DNA of 64,000 nucleotides, taken from Hermatobates lingyangjiaoensis. Its lineage: Eukaryota > Arthropoda > Insecta > Hemiptera > Hermatobatidae. Each line of letters begins with the position of its first letter. Within the stretch, counting starts at the first letter, position 1. A model generated the notes under the pieces. It searched no databases. It saw only the letters and a program-made list of their open reading frames with translations, and had not been told where the DNA came from. The stretch is from assembly GCA_026182355.1 (NCBI GenBank), contig JAPFBL010000367.1, positions 1 through 64,000 on the forward strand, written 5' to 3'. The position numbers and the translations under genes are program-made. This document shows positions 49,101 through 63,000 of the stretch, in pieces.

Positions 49101-52100
49101 TTCAAATTGCCAACATGGTTATACGCCAAGGTGAAAGCGAACCTTTCATAAGAAACGTCTTCACTCTCAAATCGTGCTCACCCATTGTCGGTTGCCAGGT
49201 CATCAGTTGTGACTCTGAACTGGAAATGCTGGAGGTATTAGAGTTCACTTTTTTCATTTTGGATTTATCCGTTGTCAAGAACCTAATCCATATCTATATA
49301 AATAAAATAATGATTTTGTCTGTAAATTGCTTAGAACTGACTCAATTCAAGTTTTCTTTACGTTTCATACATTGGAGAAACCGAATCCACCCTTAGAAAA
49401 ATTTCTGTCGGTTTGTCTGTTTGTCCGCAAAACTTTGTCACAAGTAAACTCAGCTACCATAAGACATATAAAGCTGAAACTTTTACAGTATATTTGTGTA
49501 GGTCTAACTTAAAATATAGGCTCTGAATTGATTGGAAATTCAACATAGAAGTGAAGTTATGGACGTTTAAAGCAAAAACGTTTGTCACAAGTAAACTCAG
49601 CCACTATAAGGCATGGTGAGCTGAAACTTTGACACTGGATTTGTGTATGCCTAACTTAAAATATGGGCTCTAAATAGATTCATAATTCAGTACAGAACTG
49701 AAGTTATAGGGCTTTAAGCGTATTTTTCTAACTTCAGAGACAAGTTTGTTTTGAAAATACACAGGTGTGGCAAGTAGGTATTGTTAGTTGATTTTAATTT
49801 CATTGGAGCATATGAATATATTGCGTATTTGACATCTTTGAAAAGGTGTTTCCCAGGGTTGAGGATGTACTATCCATTACGAATAAATAGTTTTGTAAAC
49901 GAGAAATTCTCAACTCTTAATATGAACAGGCAGGAAAAGTCAACGAACAAGTTCTTACGCTATATCATACCCAGGAAAGAACTTAGAAGTCAGTAAAGAG
50001 ATTGGATTAGTGATGAAGAAGCAGTTCATTATCTAATTGAATTTCTTGACTTTGAATTTATTTCTCCTGGACTGCCTGCTCATGAGTAAAAACTTAAAGT
50101 AGGAGAACCAATCATGCTGCAATTTAGTAGCAGTAACAAATTTCATGTTACGAAACATGAGTGCCCCAAAACTGTGCAACGGGACACGACTCTGAGTTCG
50201 TGCTCTACACAGATATGCCATAGAGGCGGACATAATGACTGGATGTGGTATTGGGGAGTCTGTGTGTATACCACACATACCATTGATTCCGAGCCACTGT
50301 CTGTTTACGTTGAAATGATTGCAAAGTCCGGTTAGAGTCTATTTCGCAATGACGCAAAGTCTATTTTGCGAACTAAGTCGCAAAGGGAGACTTCATCTAA
50401 CGTAGGAATACAAGGTAGCGAAACCAAGTTTTTCTCACATGGTCAAATGTAGTTTACTTGCTCAAGGGTCAGAGGTTTCAACTCTTTCTTCTACCATGAA
50501 CCTGAAGGACAGACAGCTAATTTAGTGTATTTAGAGGCATTTGTTTAACACTGTAGTAATAATGGTATTTTCTACTCTGTTCTATAATTTCTAATGACAT
50601 TTTGGAATACCAAAAATGACGGAACTTCTGATTCCGTCAAAGACGGGTACGTTTGCTATGTATTATATATAACTATAAACTTTTTTTTAATTTAATATTT
50701 GCTTAATAAATACACTGGTAATAATGTAAGGTATGGGACCAGAGTAGCCCAGTAGCTTGCGTGATCGCCGATGACAGTAGTGCAAAGGTATTATAAGTAA
50801 ATATAACAAACAAATATTTTTTTGAATTTAAAATTTGGATAATATAAAAAATGGTAATAAAGTAAAGGGATCTAGCCAGGGTAGCCAGTAGGTTGCTTGC
50901 TCGCCGATGACAGTAGTGCAAATGTATTATAAATAAATACAACAAAAACATTTTTTTTTAATTTTATATTTGCGTAATATAAACACTGGTAATAAAGTAA
51001 GGTATGGTGCCAGAGTAGCCCAGTGGCTTGCGTGCTAGCTTTTGACTGGGAGCACGTTAATTAGAACTAACTCTTTTCAAGTTTTCTTTACGTTTCATAC
51101 TTCAGAGTAGCCACATGTACCCTTAGAATAATTTCTGTCTGTCGGTTTGTCCACAAAATATTGCCACCATAAGACATATAAAGCTGAAACATGGATTGTA
51201 GATTTGTGTATGTCTAACTTAAAATCTAATCTTTGTATACAGACGCATTTGTTTAGCACTGTACAAATAATGGTATTTTCTATATTTTGGAATACCAAGT
51301 ATAATAGAATTTTTGATTCCGTCAAAGACGGGTACGTTTGCTAGTTTCAGAATAAATTGAGATTATATTTTTGATGATTACTTGTTCCAAAAACAGCACT
51401 AACTTGCTGATATTGTTTGTTATTTAGCTAATACCAACCTCTACCGTACTAATCATATCCTTTAAATATACTACTGTCCTGATATAATTTTGTGACCATT
51501 TGGATACATATTTTTGAAATATAATTTTTTTATTTGTTTCAGAAATGGGCTGGGTTTGTAAGAGAGGTTGATCCAGATCTCTTTACTGGATACAACATAA
51601 ACAATTTCGACTTTACCTACTTAATAAACCGGGCAAACTTTCTCAAGTCAAAAGATTTCACTTTCCTTGGTAGAATTAAAAACATAAAGTAAGTATTTTT
51701 TTTTTTTTGCGATTTGTTGATCTTGAAAACTGATTCATAGTTAGACAAGAGCCTCCTCTAGGTGAGGTAAAGCTCTGCTTTGAATAACTACAGGATGTAA
51801 TATTTCCTCCGTGAATTATATTTTCCTAAAAGTATATTTTTTCACATCTTAATTCGAGTTCATAGATGTGGTTTGCAATTCTCATTCTCTAGCTTATTTG
51901 CAAGGTTTAAAAACTTTTGTATTCCATGCTTAGTACAGTTTATGGTACATAAACTGTATATACTTAGTACTGTACATAAATGTCACAGTACTTTTTTTAT
52001 TCAATTCCATACTTACAGACTTCTCATCTTTTGTGTAATTCAAGTCCTAGTAACTTTTTCAACACTATCTTATAAAGATGAAACCGTTTGACAGTTTCCA

Positions 52101-55100
52101 ACCGTGTCTTAATCGTCGCTTTCGGTTTCCAACTATGGTATTTATTCTCCTAATGACCGCTGAAACCGAAAATTTGAGATTATAAATATTAGTATTTCCT
52201 TGTATCTTTACTCACCATTTTGTACTCATTTCAGATGTGTTTCTGTTTGTTCAAAGTATTTATGCGCATATTAGTATAAATAAGCTGTAAATCTTGATAA
52301 CTAATAATATTGAAAACCAGAATGTTTTCTGCATTGACATCCTTTAAGCAAGTTCTTTTTTCCTAACACTTCACGATGTTGCTCTTTCAACTGACAGAGT
52401 ATCTTACCCAAGGCATATTGTAAGAGAGGAACTTTTAACTCTACAACAACTCTGCGTACCACTTAATTTCTGATGTAGTTTTTTAAGTAAGAATCAGTAA
52501 GAAATCAGGAAAATGACTAAGATCTTTCACTCAAAACACGTGATCTGTAGGCAAAAGTGATCTGTAAGTGTTTTGTTCTGTTCTGCATTTTGTTAGTAAT
52601 TTTTAGTTTTTAAATCCGATTGAATAAATATTTTCCTGTTTTGAAATAACAAGCAAAAGAAGAGTTCTGTCGCTTTTGTTTGACTTTTATTTTTGATATA
52701 CAAATGACGACTGCTTTGATTCCGCTTTCTTTTTTCTCTGTCATTGAGCTGTTTTAGGTTACTTTTATTAATTTTTTCTATATACACAGTGTAATTTATA
52801 ATAAAATTATTCTATTTTAGGTCTGTTATAAGGGAACATATGATTCAAAGTAAGCAAATGGGAAAAAGAGAAAACAAAGAAATCAACATTGAAGGCCGAG
52901 TGAGCTTTGACCTTCTCTTGGTAAATGACAGTAATAGTATTTATTTGAGAGAATAACAAAAATACTGTAGCGATAGTGAATAAAATCTATCTGGAATTTT
53001 CTTTTGATTAAACACGTTAGACATCCAATGAATCAATTTTTATTTATTTATTTTTATTCTTCTGCATATGTGCGTTAATATAAAAAGTTTGTATTTGTAT
53101 ACAGCGAAACGTTAAAATGTCTTCTCATAATTTATGCACAACATTTTGATTTTATGGCATTAATATAGCATCACATTATCTACTGAATAATTATTTAATT
53201 TAAAATACAACTGAAATTTTAAATATGTGTTAGAAGAACTTGTGAATACATTTTAAAAATGAAAAATGAAGTTAGGTTTAGTTTAATGATAGGATAATAT
53301 TAGTAAATACTTGTAAATCTATTTGGACGGTTCATTTTTTATTTACCATTACAATTATATATTCAAAGAATAAAATATCAATGTTCCATAAAGATTTTTT
53401 TACTAATTTTTCTAATGAATCTAAGCAATTTTAAGAATTGTAATTGTGTGTATGTTTAAAGAATTTCATTAGTTGCGTATTTTTCAATATTAGCGACATA
53501 CTTTAGAGTTCAGTATACTCGTATTTGAACCACTTTCAAAGAAATATACATACAAAAAACTCCTTCAGCAATAATTCTGCACATTAGCAATCTGAATAGT
53601 GCCTTTGTGAAGGGTCAACTTTTATTCTCGATATTTTCTTAGTGTACAGGGAATGCTATATTTTAATGTTAATTTTTTTATTTATGGTTTTTATGAATCT
53701 TTTCGTAATTGTAATTAATTCTACATATGTATATTTCATATTCACATAATTTGTCGTTGTTACAAAATGAAGCGCCTTTAAAAAAAAAAAAGTAATCCTG
53801 CCTTCGAACCCCTAAACAAACTGAGTACAGAATACCATTCTCTATATAATAACGAATACAGTAAAGTCCACACCAGTAATCGAAATGCAACTGTAAGAAT
53901 ATATAGAACCCCTGTGAGGGGGAAAAAGTGGAGGGAAAAACTTCCACCAAATTATATTAAAGAGTTTAGAGATCGAACAGTTACTGAACCAGCATTCACC
54001 AGCAACATCCAGCCTAAAAACCCAAGTATCGCCTGACTATAGTGCCATTTACGCGGAGGAACTTAGAATAAAGTATAATCTCCAATTTGGACGACCAGAG
54101 ATTCTACCAGTTTGTGATTCCATTCATGTAATTACACGTTTTGAACCTCATTACCAGAGAGGATTTATTCCTGAACAATCCAAACGATTAAAAACACTTA
54201 AGCATTGATACGTACTAAAACAGTAACCCTAGACACTGTAGGGGAGAAGAAAGGATTCACCTGCACACAGATAGATCAGCAATACCACAAACTACTGTGG
54301 TTAGCTACTGCATTTCTCTTTTTAAAAAATATGTACAGTGGGCCGAAACTCTGTACTCTCACTTGCAACTATCATGAAATAATATTTCTTATATGTTAGA
54401 GAACTTTATGCAATCAGAAGAAAGTAAAGTGTGTGGATAGACTCTCAGATTACTGTTCATCAAAATACCCTACTGTTCTATCAAAAAATACCCTACCTGA
54501 TTGCTTTCTTACAAGGATTACCCGAGAAACCCTATCCGACTTGATGAACATTGGACGTCACTTTATGCTCCTCCAATGAATTCAAAACGACATATGCATG
54601 TATGAAAATGAAAGGCAGACTAACTCACCAAGTAAGGTGCAGCACTCCTGCAGCCTAATAACCCTATCTCCCTGACGCAGCTTGGTGTACTCTCAAAACT
54701 TTCATTAAGAAAAACCTTTTGCCGGATAGCCTTCTAAAGGTGAGAAATAAAACTAGAAAGAAAGAGGAAAGGAAGAACAATGAAGAAATCATAGCCCACC
54801 AGGGGTATACTGGAGTCCCCTGTATCCACCTCCACCGGAGGGGCAGTTTCCTCGGACTGACTCCCGTGCCTGCCTGAAGAAACAACAAACGTTCGGAAAT
54901 TAAAATACTGCTAAACTTAGTGTTTACCTTTCTTAGTTCTTATCCTGAGAAAAAATTTACCCCGACAAGTTATATTCCCCCATCACAACAATAGAAAGGC
55001 ATGTCGGAGAAGATACGAAATTCAAACTCCGTGCTCGCTTAGACAATACGAGAATCTATGGTTTAAGAATGCCATTTTACCTCTTTCGCGACACTCCTAC

Positions 55101-56977
55101 GACTGTTTCAATAAAATAGAGTACCATGTTTTGTTTTTTTGATTCAGGTCCTTCTAAGAGATTACAAGTTGCGGTCTTATACCCTGAATGCTGTCAGTTT
55201 CCACTTCCTTCAGGAACAGAAGGAAGATGTACATCACTCCATCATAACAGATCTCCAGAATGGTACTCCGCAGACCAGACGAAGGTAGCAGCTCTCACTA
55301 CCACTTTTAAATTTCTTCTCATTAATTTTTTTCGACGATGTCCTATGCAAATTTTTGTGATTAAGTATCAAAATAGATCAGTTGTATTACTTGAAATTAA
55401 CGAATGCATCTCTTCGTGCCTTGACTCTTGGATAGTCTTCATTTCACTGTAGACGTACGGCTTTCCAAACTGCAACAATGGCAATTGGAACTACGGCTTT
55501 CCAATATCTGTAACAATCCTATATAGTTGCAGATATTGGATGCATTATTCATCAAGGACTGATATCCTTTCACTACACTTACTGATCAGATATGTTTGTG
55601 ACTCTTGTTCTGAAATCATTGACCCTTGGATGACACTTATCAGTAGTGTTCCTGTAGTTCTCATGTCAAACGCTTCTTGCACTAGTCTACTTTCTTCGTA
55701 TTTTCTTACTTCTTCTTCATTATTTATTTATGATTTATTTGCTCTCAGTTTGTAATTGTTTCTATACGAAGATCTATGAACTCGAAGCCTGTAGTTTGGG
55801 ATTAATAAAGTTAAATCACTATCAATGTGTTTAGAATTTGTCTTAGTAGGTTGATTTTAAATTTACAGTACTGTACAGAAAGGTTGTAAGACACAAGAAA
55901 CAACGTACTAAAATCAAGATTACAGAAGCTGTGGTAGTTTCTAATAGTACCTTTCAAGATTATTTGCTGTAAATTTCCACTAGATATATATATATTTTTC
56001 TACTCGATTTTGTGATTCTAGACTGGCCGTTTACTGCCTCAAAGATGCCTACTTACCCTTACGTCTCATAGACAAGCTGATGAGTGTAATCAACTACATG
56101 GAGATGGCTCGTGTCACAGGCGTCACCCTTCAGTGCCTGCTTACCAGAGGCCAGCAGATTAAAGTTGTGTCGCAACTCCTGCGTAAGGTAACTCAGTCCT
56201 TGGTTGACTTTGAAGCAAAATACTGAATGTCGCTATTCAATATATATATATATAAAGATTTCACATAAACAAGTGAAAAACCAATCAATGATCAAACCAC
56301 AATATGAAAATGGGAAAACAAGACTAAGATCTTTCAACCGTAACAAGCGGTCTTCGTCAGAGTCAAAAACCCAAAAATCTTTTGGGTATTTGACTCTGAC
56401 GAAGACCGCTTGTTACGGTTGAATGATCTTAGTCTTGTTTTCCCACTTTCATATTGTGGTTTGATCATTGATATATATATATATATATATATTTCTAAAA
56501 ATTGTATGCCAATTTCATGCTTGGTCACCTTTTTTGAGAGTTTCTCTAATGTCCTACAGGCTCTTCTCAGTTCCTCGGGGAATAAAAAAATCAGTCAGTC
56601 CCCGATTTATATTATATATACATATATATATAAACATTGATAAAATTATCGACCGTGGAATAGAAACAAAACTAAAGTTTATCGGGACTCTGTCAGTTCT
56701 TCAGGTTCAATTTAACTCTCATTGCCAACGTTTCGGTTTTTATTTATGTTCACGTTTATGTTCAACGTTTCAGTTCAGTGTCATGTGTTCATTCAAACTA
56801 CAGTTGTTGAAATCCACAGACTATTTTTCTTTGTAAAATAATTTGTAATGTAATACTTAGTTTTTCTGTTTCAAAATTTATACTTCTGCCTATGAAAAGG
56901 TTTTAAATAAAAACCGAAACGCTGGTAATGAGAGTTTAATTTGAACCTGAAGAACTGACCTAGTCCCGATATACTTT

Positions 56978-57037
<60 letters not shown>

Positions 57038-60000
57038 TGTGTTATCTAATCAGGATTCGGTCAAATTTTCTAGGTTCAAAAATCAAACTCTCATTGCCGA
57101 CATTTCGGTTATTTTTTAAAACCTTTTTCATAGGCCTACAAACAAAGAATAATAAGAAATCACATATCAACATCCAACATATAAACAATATGAAAATGAA
57201 TTGTTACAACTTATGAATATTATAAACAGAAGTACTTAGAGATAAATGAAACAATATAACCTACAGAAGTAAGAATTTTTTTACTAAGAAAATTAAATTT
57301 ACATTATTTAAAGGAACAACAATCTTAACTGGACAAAAAACCTTCGACCAAACTAATAATATAACATTACAAGTAACTTTAACACTGTTCACTCAAAAGA
57401 ACTAAATAAATCAAATTTCACTAAAAACTCAGCACAAATTGTATTCCATACTTCCCATGTATGGAAAAGTCATCCTTTAAATGGGATTACCAGATTTAGA
57501 TAGTGACTTTATAATGAACAATCTCCCAAAACCTGTTGAATAAAAGTACAGTTATTTGAATTGTTGTCCACTCATTTTCTAAAAGTGTGTTGAAATCAGT
57601 TTGCTTGCACCTTAGCCAATCTGATATAGGGAGTAAAGATTTTACGAATTGTACTGTTTTCATCCGAGGTGTTCATATGCAGAGAAAGTTTCTACAAGTG
57701 TTCATGTAGGACAGCCCGGCTTGTGTGTAGCTTGCCACACCTGATATTGTTTGTTCTCAGGCCAAGGATGCCGGCTATCTGATGCCCGTCTACTCTTCTG
57801 CCGCCTCTCAAGACCAGTTCGAAGGCGCCACCGTTATTGAACCCATCAAGGGCTACTACCCCATACCCATTGCTACTCTCGACTTCAGCTCCTTGTACCC
57901 CAGTATCATGATGGCCCACAATCTGTGCTACACCACCCTCCTGGCGCCTTCAAACAGAGATCGCTTAGGGTATGTAATCTGAATAATATGTCTATCTCAT
58001 ATTTGAATAGAATAGCGCTATCTCAAGTCATTTGAAACCTGAGAATATTTGCAAAACAAGCAATCAATGCATAAGGGATTTGAACCCACAACACTATAAT
58101 CAAGACAAGTGCCTTATAGTCTGGTTGTCCTGAGAATCCTTTGGCTTGATTAACGATTTGTCTTATGTTCCTCAACCTACTGTGTCTGTTGAGTGTAACG
58201 TTTAACTGAGATATAAATCATTTTGTAACTCAGATTTAAGGGGCCAGGTTATCTCAATGGTTAACGTACTCGCCTCTGAACTGATAGTACCGGGGTTCGA
58301 TACCCACCTGGCCCTAGATTTATTCATGCGGAAGGTGAATAAATCTGAGCACGTCGTCCCTTGGAGAAGGACGTTAAACCGTCAGTCCCGAACCTATAAG
58401 ATGTCAGGTACTCGTTAAAGATTCCTACTCTAATTACATTTGAGTTAGTCAAATTTTGGACTCCCACTGAAGAATCAATATTCATTGTGTGGTATCACAA
58501 AGGACCAATGCACGGCCTACGTGTGTTCTCTGTGAGACTACCACTGCAACCTAACCTAACCTAACCTAACTCAGATTTATCATAGTCATCAAGTCGTCTA
58601 CACAGTATTCACTTTTACTCACTCAATGGATGTGTATTCAATACTGTATGGGGAATACACATGAATGAACAAGTGAAGTTAAAGAACAAGTCTTCATATA
58701 AAGGAAATTCTATGAAAAATCAATCATTCAAAAATGAATACGAAGAACTTTCTGTTCTACTTCGGGTTTCGTCTGCCTATCGGGAATTCGTGAAAAAAAA
58801 GGCTGTCATGCTTAAACAGTTTCAATCTGAAAGTTCAAAATGCGTTGTTTTCTCACAAATATATTTTCTATGAAGACTAGTTTATTAATTTCCCTTTTAT
58901 GATTAAACACCGGAAAGAGTCTGTTTGCAAAACTACTGATTTAGTTTTTGTTTTGCTGAATGTCTATTTCCTTCATTAAGATTCAGATAATAAAATGGAA
59001 AACATGTAAATCCGTTAGTCTATAAAGGATTTTCACATCTAAAAATTTCTAGTTTTCAGATGAATCCGGTTTGAATAGTTCTATTTTGTTAAAACCATTG
59101 TTATTAAATGGATTCACTAACTGTATTTGAGTGTATCAATCCCCTCCTCAGTAATAAAGGCAAGTTATACATGTATGGGCGCACAAAACAAATTATTAAA
59201 ATATATCACATGTAATAAGATGACATTTTTTTTTAAATGGCTATGCATAAAGTTTTACTGTTGCTTATGACACAGTATTCATATTTCTATATTTACTTTG
59301 TATTTGTTATTCTTTGCACTTTAATTAATGACTTATTAATTTGATGAAAGACAATCGTAAATGGATTGTAAATTAATACTGAAAACAGAATAGTTTTCTA
59401 TACAAACCCTGCATTCCAGTATTGCTTTAAATTCCATTTGCACTTCTATTCCATCAAATTATTATACTTGGATGAGGTTTACTTCAACTGTAAAGAATAA
59501 CGTCATGCCATTATGTGATACTGTATGTATGCATATCCGTTACTCCTCACTGTATGACGGATAACCTTCATTAGCCATTTTAGGTGACTCTGTTAAGTAA
59601 ATGACGATACTGTGTAATTATTTGAAGTCTCAGTCAAAAGAATTAATATATAGTATTTGATCTCATATTTGTTTGTACTTAAAGATTATCGAGGGAGCAG
59701 TACACTGAGACTCCGGCAAACAACTACTTTGTCAAAAGCAGTGTGAGAAAGGGATTGCTACCAGAAATCCTTGAGAGTCTTCTAAATGCTAGGAAAAAAG
59801 CCAAGGCTGACCTGAAAAACGAAACAGATCCTTTCAGACAAAAAGTTTTAGATGGCAGACAATTGGCGCTCAAGATATCGGCTAATTCTGTCTATGGTTT
59901 CACAGGAGCCCAAGTGGGCAAGCTACCCTGTCTGGAAATATCTGGAGTAAGCTTTATTCTCATTGTTTCTTAAATTAAAATTCAACCTTTGGCAGAGCGT

Positions 60001-63000
60001 ACATATGAATTATCTCAGATGCCCTATAAAGGATTCCTTAGAAATATTGTCGAGTACACTTTTATCAATTAGTAATTGGCATCTTTATAGAGTTTCTGAT
60101 AGATTTACGTCTTAAATCGTTCAAAGAGTTAACCTATTTCAGATATTCACTTCACTGTTTACAGTAATATGTAAAGATTAGAAGCAGTGTAATATATGGA
60201 TTCATTACACATGACAGAATATAGTTAGTGTATGCTGAAACTCGATTAAATTTAAATGTCTGTACAAGGTTAAATTTCCCGTTTCCCTGTAATCAGGAGG
60301 AGAAAAAAAGGGAAGACACAGCGCGCTGGTGGAATAAATTTGTCTAATCGTCGTTCTTCCGGCGCTTTAATGTCTTCCCACTTTTCTTCCAACTGATGAT
60401 GGTTAAATCGAAAAATTGAAACTGTAAATGTTTCCATCTATTGTGTGTCCTTTAGTTTATTTAATACGACGTTTTCATTTTATTTAAAATATAATAATAG
60501 ACTGAACTATTATATTTCAAAAAAGAAAAACTATTACATTGTATATATAATATATGATATATATTACTATCTGTTATGATGCAGCCAGACATAAGCGTGG
60601 ACCGGTAAATGGTGTTTCTTCTAAATCAAGCCTTGAAAATGCCAAACAACTTTTGGCGAAACGTCGGCGTATAATCAAGAGTTGTATGTTTTATGACCAA
60701 AGTCCTCAAGAACCCCTTGTGTGAATTATTACATTATATGTTGAAATAAAAGTTTGTACAGGATAGGAATTTTGAAATAATTGTTCAGCCCTTCTCGTAA
60801 TGACGATTTAACCCAAATTTAAATACTGTGATTGAGTATCTTTTCATTGTTTCTTCTCAAGTTTATTCCTGAACTTTTGTTTGTTTTTCGAGATTAAGTA
60901 TATTTTTATCATTAAAATTAGAATGAAACGCATATGAAAACAATACACTACGACTCACTTACAATATTTCAATTCTCTTAGTGGTCGTCAAGAGCAGAAT
61001 AGGTGGGTGGTCCATAGCTGACAGTTAATTGATATTTATTTATTTCTTGACTTACCTCCCGAGAGACTCACTTCACCCGTCTGATGATGTATGATGTATT
61101 TGTGATTTCTTCTGCGTGTTTCTCTCTAAGATTATATTGTTTAGTTCGTTGACCCGTTTCATATATAATTACTCTCAATAGCAGAGAAGGCGTTTCTGAC
61201 CAAACATTGACTAAAATTGTTGCCGATTTTTGATATGTATTTTCACGTTATTGTTTTATGTCTAGATGTTATTTTATATATTAAAAAGAGATCCATTCTG
61301 CCTTTAATCTATACAATATAATAACCAAAGACCTTTTTAGAAATATACACAATTAACCTATCGCTATTATTTCACTTGGTTACCCTGCCACTATATAGTT
61401 GAATACTTCAAAATTATAAGAAAAAAAAAAGTTGCCACATAATCAAACGCTGAACAAACTTATGTTAACATACTTATGTTAAAACGTTATAATAAAACAT
61501 TGTGCACTTTTACTATAATTACAAAGTATGGGTAAATGCCAAATAATTAGGAGGTAATTTAGAAAGTCAGTGTAAATATAGATATTTTGGTCAGTTTGTA
61601 ATTATATTGCTTGGTTACCAAAGTCGTTTGTTTTAGAGCGTCACAGCATACGGTAGGACTATGATTGAGAGGACGAAGCAAGAAGTTGAGCAGAGGTATT
61701 CCATAGCCAACGGGTACGATTATGACGCAACCGTAAGTTTTTTTTTTGTGTGTTTAAAGTATTGTGACCATGAAAAAAACTGAATTTGATCATTTCCCAG
61801 TTTACCACATTGCTGGTATTCTGCACTACTCTCAAAACCCAGTATACTTAAATGTCTCCTCAGTTTACAGTGAGGAGTGAGAACTATTAAATTCCTTAAA
61901 ATAATCATACTGAGTTCCAAGAAACAAACCTTATTTACACCACTGTGACCCAAAATATACGTTTTGGACTGCCTGTTTACAGGTCAGGTCAACCATTTCT
62001 TCATCAGTTTCTTCTATATTTATAAAGTAAAATATAGTTATCATGATGTGAAGATGTATTTTGAGTTTTTGATGGATTTACACTTTTTGATATCCTCAAA
62101 ATCCATTTTTGGGATTTTTCGATGATGTCTAGTATGTATCCAAAATATTTTAGGTCGTACTGTGGGGGCCAGGTTAGCTCAGTGGTTAACGTACTCGCCT
62201 CTGAACTAGTGGGTTCGGGGTTCGATACCCATCTGGCCCTCGATTTATTCAATTGGGAGATGAATAAATTTGAGGACTTCGTCCCCCGGAGAAGACGTAA
62301 AACCGTTATTCCCAATCCTATACGATATCAGGTACTCGTTAAAGAACCCTACTCTAAATACACTTGAGTTAGGCAAAATGTAACTCGCAATGTACAATCA
62401 ATCTTCATTGCATGATATCGCAAAAGACCCAATGTACGGCCTATGTTGTTCCCTTGGACAGTCACTGCAACCTACAGTGTTGCCTACTACTACTAGGTCG
62501 TACTGCTTATCAGATTTAGAATAATTTATCAAAAGTAGAATAATAATTAAGTAAAGTAATTCATGCTTTAAGATAATTATGTTTACAAAATTACGTAACT
62601 ATTTTGTAAAATGTCAAATGTATCATTTAATGATTTGGTTAATCATATGTTTCAGTGAGTGTTACTAATCTTACTTATAGGTATTGTTACTTATCTGATC
62701 ATATGATTGGTAATTGAAATAACCAAATTATAACCTGCCGTTAGCTGTTCTTTTTTTATTATTCAATCTCATATATTCGAAGCAACATCCATGAGCGTTC
62801 AGCAATGTTGTTGAATAAACAAGTTAAGTAGAGTTTCATCATAGTTTTCAAAATGTATCCAAAATACATATGATAAAATTGACTTTTATAAATCAGTTAA
62901 TTAAATGTGTTGCTCATATTTTTGGCATTTGGTTTACTTGAAGTAAAGTTTGAGTGTAAACTACTAAGAGGTAGTATAGCAATAATGATTACTATAATTC

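Noticed and set aside
58550..58570. (CCTAA)n as an internal telomere remnant
   Set aside because: It lies inside an exact 12-bp target duplication at the 3' end of a SINE, so it is the element's tail.
62175..62235. tRNA gene
   Set aside because: A- and B-boxes are present but no cloverleaf with acceptor stem is visible, and the unit continues as a SINE with target duplications.
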